From Lysobacteraceae bacterium (GTDB lineage: Bacteria > Pseudomonadota > Gammaproteobacteria > Xanthomonadales > Xanthomonadaceae), in the NCBI GenBank assembly GCA_004297225.1, contig SCUI01000010.1, positions 434,001 to 498,000 on the forward strand: a stretch of DNA of 64,000 bases. The letters are read 5' to 3'. Below are positions 59,289 to 64,000 of this stretch, in pieces. Position numbers and translations under genes: made by a program. The notes under the pieces are model-generated. The model did not search any database, was not told the origin of the DNA, and saw only the letters and a program-made list of their open reading frames with translations. Numbering within the stretch: the first letter of the stretch is position 1; every line of letters begins with the position of its first letter.

Positions 59289-59996
59289 ATGGACCAGGGG
59301 TCGACTGAAGTTGCAACCACGCCGGCGCCGGCATCCGCGCAGGCGAAGCCCGATGGCTGGCTGCGCGGCAAGCTGCGCAGTTTCCACGCGCAGAAGGATG
59401 CGGTGCGGCAGGACCCGCTCTGGGGCACGGTGTTCGTCATCGTCGTCGCGGTCGCGACCTGGGGCGCCAATGAAGCCTGGGGCCAGTGGAAGGAAAGCCA
59501 TCGCGATCCCGACAAGCAGCTGCTCGAGATCCAGGCGACGCAGGAGAAGGAGTTCGCGGAGCTCCACAAGAACCTGAAAGCACTCGGCAACGCGTTGCCG
59601 TCGGCCAACCGCGACGACCTGAAGCAGATCCGCGACGCCATCGGCGGCATCGAGGCCCAGAACAAGTCGCTGGTGGACATGCTGGCGCTGGCGCGCGAGG
59701 AGAATGAGCGCATGCGCCAGCTGGCAGAAGCGAAAACAGGCGTGCGTGGCGGCTACGACCTGCTGCTGACCGAGAACGCCGGTATCCAGCTCGATGCCGT
59801 CAACCAGCTTGGCGTGAGCAGCGTGAGCGCGAACTACGTCAGGGCCAACCTGACCGGGCGTTCGGGCACCCAGCGCAAGAACCTCGACAGCGGCGAATCG
59901 ATCGCCTACGAGGGCGCGGACGGTCGCCAATGCCGCGCCACCGTGCTGTCGATCAGCGACCGGCGCGCCGCCTCCTTCGCCATCAGCTGCGGCTGA
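59289..59996 (+). CDS. Hypothetical membrane-anchored coiled-coil protein
   Basis: A 235-residue protein with one membrane segment (WGTVFVIVVAVATWGA, about residues 45-60), an N-terminal Pro/Ala-rich cytoplasmic tail, then a long helical charged region (residues 70-150, for example ATQEKEFAELHKNLKAL and EENERMRQLAEAK) likely to form a coiled coil. A C-terminal domain of about 85 residues contains GVSSVSANYVRANLTG and two cysteines. No family is recognised. The start has GGGGAGC nine bases upstream. Confidence 0.7.
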   Translation: MDQGSTEVATTPAPASAQAKPDGWLRGKLRSFHAQKDAVRQDPLWGTVFVIVVAVATWGANEAWGQWKESHRDPDKQLLEIQATQEKEFAELHKNLKALGNALPSANRDDLKQIRDAIGGIEAQNKSLVDMLALAREENERMRQLAEAKTGVRGGYDLLLTENAGIQLDAVNQLGVSSVSANYVRANLTGRSGTQRKNLDSGESIAYEGADGRQCRATVLSISDRRAASFAISCG

Positions 59997-60049
59997 ACAG
60001 TCCCGGAGCGGCCGATATTGCGCATGTTCTAGATGGAACGGGAGTGGCG

Positions 60050-60445
60050 ATGGGCGAAAGTCGATTTCCGGTCTGGCCGACAGTGGTGGTTGCTATCGGC
60101 GGCGTCGCCTTGCACACGGTGGAGATAGCACGCGGCAGCGACGGGCCCGTAGACCTCATATCCATCTTGTTCTTCATCTACGGGCTGCTTCCCTACGGCG
60201 TTGCATTGGTTGTTGTCCAGGCCGGGGAGACATTTGCTTTCCCGGCGTTCGTCGGCAGCTTCGGGGGGCTCGCCCTGGACCTGTTCTTCTATTACGACGT
60301 CTTCTTGCACCCCGCGTCATCGACAGCGGCGTTGGTCATGCTCTTCGCGCCTCTTGTCTGCATTGCGTTCGGAGTGGTGCCGGGCATGTTGCTGGGCTAT
60401 CTGGCCGAAAGGCTGTATCGGCGATTGGGTCAGGACCGGCGCTAG
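60050..60445 (+). CDS. Hypothetical small membrane protein
   Basis: A 131-residue protein with four hydrophobic segments (about residues 8-24, 33-52, 56-76 and 88-112) and a basic C-terminus (LAERLYRRLGQDRR), which indicates a cytoplasmic tail. No motif is recognised. GGGAG lies before the ATG. GC content is slightly lower than in the neighbours. It precedes the PEP-mutase-family gene by 33 bases. Confidence 0.68.
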   Translation: MGESRFPVWPTVVVAIGGVALHTVEIARGSDGPVDLISILFFIYGLLPYGVALVVVQAGETFAFPAFVGSFGGLALDLFFYYDVFLHPASSTAALVMLFAPLVCIAFGVVPGMLLGYLAERLYRRLGQDRR

Positions 60446-60478
60446 AATTTGGCTGGCCGCCACGACGAGGTCACACCG

Positions 60479-61252
60479 ATGCAAGCAACTGAGCTCGCAC
60501 GACAGTTCCAGGCGCTACACATCCCCGGCAACCCGCTGATCCTGTTCAACGCCTGGGACGTCGGTAGCGCACGCGCCGTCGCCGACGCCGGCGCCAGGGC
60601 AATTGCTACCGGCAGCTGGTCGGTGGCGGCCGCGCACGGTTACGAGGATGGCGAACGCATCCCGCTGGAGCTGGCGATGGCCAACCTGCGACGCATTGTC
60701 GCGGCGCTGCCGTTGCCGGTGACCGTGGACCTGGAAACCGGCTACGGCGCCGCGCCGCAGGTGGTGGCGGACACGGTGGCCGACGCGATCGAGGCCGGCG
60801 CGGTCGGCTGCAATCTCGAGGACAGCTTCGCCGCCGACGGCAGCCTGCGCCGGGCCGAAGAACAGGCCGCGCGCCTGGCCGCCGCGCGCAAGGTCGCGGA
60901 CAAGGCCGGCCTGGCGTTCTTCATCAACGCGCGTACCGACGTGTTCTTCCAGAAGCCGGCGGACGCGCACGACGCAGCGATGGTGGACGCGGCGCTCGAG
61001 CGCGCGCGCGCGTACGCCGATGCCGGTGCCAGCGGATTGTTCGTGCCTGGGCTCGTCAGCGAAACCTTGATCGAGCGCCTGGTCAAGGAATCGCCGCTGC
61101 CGGTCAACATCATGGCCTCGGCGGCCGCGCCGGCGCGTGTACGGCTTGCCGAACTGGGCGTCGCCCGCATCAGTCACGGGCCGGGGCCGTATCGCGGCGC
61201 GATGCGCTGGCTGACCGACGCCGCGATCGGGGCGATGGGCCGCGGTGCTTGA
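60479..61252 (+). CDS. Isocitrate lyase/phosphoenolpyruvate mutase family protein
   Basis: A 257-residue TIM-barrel enzyme of the ICL/PEP-mutase superfamily. Motifs are LILFNAWDVGSARAV, ATGSWSVAAAHGYEDGE, the metal-binding PVTVDLETGYG, CNLEDSFAADG, and the FINARTDVFF strand. The ICL-type catalytic KKCGH loop is absent, so this is closer to PEP mutase, oxaloacetate hydrolase or carboxyvinyl-phosphonate-type members. The reaction is not assignable. GAGG lies 8 bases upstream of the ATG. Confidence 0.9.
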   Translation: MQATELARQFQALHIPGNPLILFNAWDVGSARAVADAGARAIATGSWSVAAAHGYEDGERIPLELAMANLRRIVAALPLPVTVDLETGYGAAPQVVADTVADAIEAGAVGCNLEDSFAADGSLRRAEEQAARLAAARKVADKAGLAFFINARTDVFFQKPADAHDAAMVDAALERARAYADAGASGLFVPGLVSETLIERLVKESPLPVNIMASAAAPARVRLAELGVARISHGPGPYRGAMRWLTDAAIGAMGRGA

Positions 61253-61310
61253 CGATTCGTCGACGTTGCTGAAAGACAGCAAAACGCAGTGATCGATGGC
61301 GGCGGGGACC

Positions 61311-61338
61311 CTTGAAACCCCGGCCGGTTTCCCTATTT
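61311..61338 (+). promoter_or_regulatory. Sigma-32 heat-shock promoter of hsp20
   Basis: CTTGAAA at 61311-61317, a 13-base spacer, then CCCTATTT at 61331-61338. This is close to the sigma-32 consensus CTTGAAA-N13/14-CCCCATnT and is correctly placed about 50 bases before the small heat-shock gene. A 7-bp hairpin with a GCAA loop at 61346-61363 would lie at the 5' end of the transcript. Confidence 0.85.
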
Positions 61339-61390
61339 CACCGCCGCGGGCCGCAAGGCCCGCCGTGACCAGTGAGGAGGAAACCCAGCC

Positions 61391-61867
61391 ATGAACATGA
61401 TGACTCGACTCTCGCCCCTCGGGGCCCAGGATCCGGTGCGCCAGCTGGTGGATCGCCTGTTCGACGGCGGCCTGTTCACCGGCGGCCTGCAGAACGACGA
61501 TCGCGACGCTTCGTCGGTCGTCACCAGCCAGTGGATGCCGCCGGTGGACATCCGCGAGGAGCATGATCGTTTCGTGCTGTACGCCGACGTGCCGGGCGTG
61601 GATCCCCAGGACATCGAAGTGCAGATGGATCGCGGCATGTTGACCATCCGTGGCGAGCGCCGCACCGAGAACGGCGGCGCCACCGAGCGCTACGCGCGCG
61701 TGGAGCGCGTGCACGGCGTGTTCCATCGCCGCTTCGCGTTGCCGGACAGCGCGGATCCGGAAGGCATCAGCGCTTCGGGCAGCAACGGCGTGCTTCGCAT
61801 CGTGATCCCGAAGAAGGCCGAATCCACGCCGCGCCGGATCCAGGTGGGCAACACGCTCGACTCCTGA
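61391..61867 (+). CDS. Small heat-shock protein, Hsp20/alpha-crystallin family
   Basis: An ATP-independent holdase of 158 residues. The alpha-crystallin domain spans about residues 50-145, with MPPVDIREEHDRFVLYADVPG, EVQMDRGMLTIRGERR and the C-terminal ASGSNGVLRIVIPKK. The GVLRIVIPK strand is the classic signature. The N-terminal arm (MNMMTRLSPLGAQDPVRQLV) and a short tail ending in VGNTLDS are normal. A sigma-32 promoter precedes it, GAGGAGG is its ribosome site, and a strong terminator follows, so it is a single-gene heat-shock unit. Confidence 0.96.
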   Translation: MNMMTRLSPLGAQDPVRQLVDRLFDGGLFTGGLQNDDRDASSVVTSQWMPPVDIREEHDRFVLYADVPGVDPQDIEVQMDRGMLTIRGERRTENGGATERYARVERVHGVFHRRFALPDSADPEGISASGSNGVLRIVIPKKAESTPRRIQVGNTLDS

Positions 61868-61893
61868 TTCGCGCGCCTGCGCACCGCCATCGA

Positions 61894-61923
61894 GGGCTGC
61901 CGCCGTGTGCGGCAGCCCTTTTT
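61894..61923 (+). terminator. Rho-independent terminator of hsp20
   Basis: A perfect 10-base stem GGGCTGCCGC / GCGGCAGCCC with a five-base loop, followed by TTTTT, beginning 27 bases after the hsp20 stop. Confidence 0.93.
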
Positions 61924-61999
61924 CCATGCGCGGCCAACCCGGCGCGCACGCCGGCTGGGCAGGTGGCATCATCGCGCCACGCATCGCCTGGAAGCCGCC

Positions 62000-62704
62000 A
62001 TGACCACGTTCGCATCGCTCGTCGTCGCCGCCATCGCCTGGGTGGCGGTCCACATCGGCGTCGCCGGCACCGCCGTGCGCGGGGCCATCGTCTCGCGGAT
62101 CGGCGAAACGGCCTTCCGCGGCTTGTTCGTGGTGCTGTCGCTGGCACTGCTGTATTGGCTGGGCACGGCCTACGGGGCGGCGGGGCCGGTTGAGCAATTG
62201 TGGGTGGCGCCGCGCTGGCTGGTCGTTGCCGGGATGTGGCTGCTGCTGCCGGCGGTGCTGCTGCTGGTCTGCGCGGTGAGCCAGCCGAACCCGACCTCGA
62301 TCACCGGCAAGGGTGCGCTGGAACGCGAGGAGCCGGCGACCGGGATGCTGCGGGTGACGCGCCATCCGATGCTGTGGGCGTTCATCCTCTGGGCGGTGGT
62401 CCACATGGCGGCGCTGGGCACCTTGTCGGCGCTGCTGCTCACTGGCGCGATCCTGGTCACCGCGCTGGTCGGCATGCCCAGCCTGGACGCCAAGTACGCC
62501 GCCCGTTACCCGCAGCGCTGGCCGCGCTTCGCCGCGGCGACCTCGATCGTGCCGTTCGTCGCCATTGCCCAGGGCCGCAACCGCCTGGTCCTGCGCGAGA
62601 TCGGCTGGCTGCGGCCGTGGCTGGCGATCGTGCTGTGGGGCGTGCTGATCGCCCTGCACCCGCTGGCGTTCGAGGTGAACCCGGCACGCTTCTTCCACGG
62701 TTGA
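62000..62704 (+). CDS. NnrU family membrane protein
   Basis: A 234-residue NnrU-domain protein with about six hydrophobic segments. Characteristic features are HIGVAGTAVRGAIVSRIGE in the first loop, GMLRVTRHPMLWAFILWAVVH (the R-H-P-x-x-W motif shared with NnrU and isoprenylcysteine methyltransferase-like proteins) and a C-terminal EVNPARFFHG. NnrU was named from denitrification clusters, but no such genes lie here, and a related domain occurs in carotenoid isomerase. The ATG at 62000 is preceded by GGAAGCC. A truncated copy lies at 57499. Confidence 0.9.
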   Translation: MTTFASLVVAAIAWVAVHIGVAGTAVRGAIVSRIGETAFRGLFVVLSLALLYWLGTAYGAAGPVEQLWVAPRWLVVAGMWLLLPAVLLLVCAVSQPNPTSITGKGALEREEPATGMLRVTRHPMLWAFILWAVVHMAALGTLSALLLTGAILVTALVGMPSLDAKYAARYPQRWPRFAAATSIVPFVAIAQGRNRLVLREIGWLRPWLAIVLWGVLIALHPLAFEVNPARFFHG

Positions 62705-62778
62705 CCGCCGGCCGCGTTGATCACTTGCCGCGCCGGTGGCGCTACCCTGATCGTCCAACCCAACCGAGGGGAACCCCC

Positions 62779-63216
62779 ATGGACCGCCTGACCGCCACCC
62801 TGCTTTGCCTGGCCGCCTTCAGCCTTGCGCCAGTCGCCCACGCGCAACAACACGACATGTCCCAGCACGCCATGCACGCCCCGGCCGCGGCCCAGCCGGC
62901 GCCGATGCAGGGAATGATGAAGATGATGGATCCCGACGGCGACGGCCGCATCACCGCCGCCGAGCACGCCGCCGCCGCGAAGGCGATGTTCGAGAAGGCC
63001 GACGCCGACAAGGACGGCAGCCTCACCCACGAGGAAATGATGGCGGCCCACGCCAGCATGGGCATGGGCATGGGCATGGGAATGCACATGCAGGGCCACG
63101 CGATGAAGGACGGCAAGAAGATGGGCTGCTGCTGTTGCGATGGCGAGGGCGGCATGAAGGGTTGCGGCATGGGCGATAAGGCCGACCCGGTCGGCAAGGC
63201 CATGTCCGGCAAGTAG
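62779..63216 (+). CDS. Secreted Met/His-rich EF-hand protein with CCCC motif
   Basis: A 145-residue exported protein: signal peptide (residues 1-22, cleavage after AHA), a His/Met-rich segment ([12 protein letters not shown]), two EF-hand loops ([13 protein letters not shown] and [13 protein letters not shown]), then a strikingly Met-rich tract (alternating Met-Gly, residues about 94-102) and a cysteine cluster CCCC with GMKGCGMG near the end. EF-hands suggest calcium binding, while Met, His and Cys could bind copper or be targets of oxidation. It ends one base before msrB. No known family beyond EF-hand is recognised. Confidence 0.85.
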   Translation: MDRLTATLLCLAAFSLAPVAHAQQHDMSQHAMHAPAAAQPAPMQGMMKMMDPDGDGRITAAEHAAAAKAMFEKADADKDGSLTHEEMMAAHASMGMGMGMGMHMQGHAMKDGKKMGCCCCDGEGGMKGCGMGDKADPVGKAMSGK

Positions 63217-63217
63217 C

Positions 63218-63667
63218 ATGCCGCGCTATCGCAAGGATCCCGGGGCCATCGCCCGGTTGACGCCGGAGCAGTACCGCGTCACCCAGGAAAGCGCCACAGA
63301 GCGGCCCGGCACCGGCGCGCTGCTGCACGAGCAGCGCGCGGGCATCTACGTGGACATCGTCTCCGGCGAGCCGTTGTTCGCCTCGTCCGACAAGTTCGAG
63401 TCGCACTGCGGCTGGCCGAGTTTCACCAAACCGATCGAGCCGGCGCACGTGCGCGAGATCGAGGACGACAGTTTCGGCATGCGTCGGATCGAGGTGCGAT
63501 CGAGTTTCGGCGACAGCCACCTTGGCCATGTCTTCCCGGACGGCCCGCGCGACCGCGGTGGCCTGCGCTACTGCATCAACTCGGCATCGCTGCGCTTCGT
63601 CCCGCGCGAGGAGATGGAAGCCGAAGGCTACGGCGACTACCTCGACCAGGTCGGGGGTGCGGCATGA
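63218..63667 (+). CDS. msrB: Peptide-methionine (R)-S-oxide reductase
   Basis: Reduces the R-epimer of methionine sulfoxide in proteins, in the cytoplasm since there is no signal peptide. The 149-residue protein has the catalytic [13 protein letters not shown] and the substrate-pocket [17 protein letters not shown]. The two CxxC zinc-binding pairs found in many MsrB proteins are absent: the usual position reads [21 protein letters not shown] may supply a recycling cysteine. This is a zinc-free MsrB. It overlaps msrA by four bases. Confidence 0.95.
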   Translation: MPRYRKDPGAIARLTPEQYRVTQESATERPGTGALLHEQRAGIYVDIVSGEPLFASSDKFESHCGWPSFTKPIEPAHVREIEDDSFGMRRIEVRSSFGDSHLGHVFPDGPRDRGGLRYCINSASLRFVPREEMEAEGYGDYLDQVGGAA

Positions 63668-64000
63668 GCACCGAGCGCGCGGTCCTGGCCGGCGGCTGCT
63701 TCTGGGGCGTGCAGGAGTTGCTGCGCAAGATGCCGGGTGTCGTCTCCACCCGCGTCGGCTACAGCGGCGGCGACGTGCCCAACGCGACGTATCGCAACCA
63801 CGGCACGCACGCGGAGGCGGTGGAGATCGTGTTCGACCCGGCGCAACTGTCCTACCGCGACCTGCTCGAGTTCTTCTTCCAGCTCCATGACCCCTCGACC
63901 CGCGACCGCCAAGGCAACGACCGCGGCGCGTCGTATCGTTCGGCGATCTACTACACGACGCCGGAGCAGGAACGCATCGCGCGCGACACCATCGCCGACG
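63664..64000 (+). CDS. msrA: Peptide-methionine (S)-S-oxide reductase, N-terminal part
   Basis: Reduces the S-epimer of methionine sulfoxide. The first 112 residues are visible, with the catalytic [15 protein letters not shown], then [30 protein letters not shown] and [17 protein letters not shown], all standard for MsrA. The gene runs off the window edge. It is translationally coupled to msrB. Confidence 0.95.
   Translation, partial: MSTERAVLAGGCFWGVQELLRKMPGVVSTRVGYSGGDVPNATYRNHGTHAEAVEIVFDPAQLSYRDLLEFFFQLHDPSTRDRQGNDRGASYRSAIYYTTPEQERIARDTIAD

Overview
The window is GC-rich, gene-dense chromosomal DNA of a gammaproteobacterium, most likely of the Xanthomonadaceae/Lysobacteraceae (Lysobacter, Luteimonas or Stenotrophomonas relatives). 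The evidence is the neighbourhood cytochrome c4 - two DsbA proteins - EngB, a CGFS glutaredoxin-rhodanese fusion, a MaeB-type malic enzyme, a homodimeric-type AceE, and eight copies of a GTAG-ended palindromic repeat that resembles the SMAG family of Stenotrophomonas maltophilia. I saw no tRNA, rRNA, CRISPR array, transposase or integrase. No stretch longer than about 200 bases lacks a gene or repeat.

Layout. 1-3614: end of cyoE, then a run of short forward genes (MAPEG protein, DUF1801 protein, CrcB, GFA-family protein, CsaA-like protein, ChaN-like protein). 3638-8043: dnaG, yqeY and rpsU on the minus strand with a forward gene lying between dnaG and yqeY, then divergent tsaD. 8066-13787: a FolB-FolK fusion, a membrane protein, then overlapping SDR, PTPS-family and MscS genes, MidA and VanZ-like proteins. 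13788-20298: minus-strand cca, slt, an EEP-family nuclease, two DsbA proteins and cytochrome c4. 20371-26700: engB, gshA, glutathione-dependent formaldehyde oxidation (adhC, fghA), a DegV protein and AMP nucleosidase. 26677-41869: two amidohydrolases, the glutaredoxin fusion, a deacetylase, a methyltransferase, a GDSL hydrolase, an aminotransferase, rsgA, a polytopic membrane protein, maeB and aceE.

42004-51430 is an accessory island with visibly lower GC. It holds a divergent Vsr endonuclease and five forward genes: a C5 DNA methyltransferase, a MutL/MORC-like GHKL ATPase, a Z1-domain helicase-like ATPase, a DUF4420 PD-(D/E)XK protein and an AIPR protein. This matches the Mza (MutL-Z1-DUF-AIPR) anti-phage system already in the literature, so it is a known type rather than a new one. 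It lies between aceE and a YadG/YadH-type ABC exporter and has no mobility genes.

51535-64000: the ABC exporter, whose two genes are separated by a 428-bp insertion bounded by an imperfect direct repeat, an orphan sensor kinase, a large lipoprotein of unknown function, a ZIP transporter preceded by an NnrU remnant, several hypothetical proteins, an Hsp20 gene with a near-consensus sigma-32 promoter and a strong terminator, NnrU, and an apparent operon of a secreted Met-rich EF-hand protein with msrB and msrA (cut by the window edge).

The most distinctive non-coding signal is the dispersed palindromic repeats. Every GTAG copy or copy-pair lies just 3' of a gene, four genes take their TAG stop codon from the repeat, and two copies separate convergent genes.
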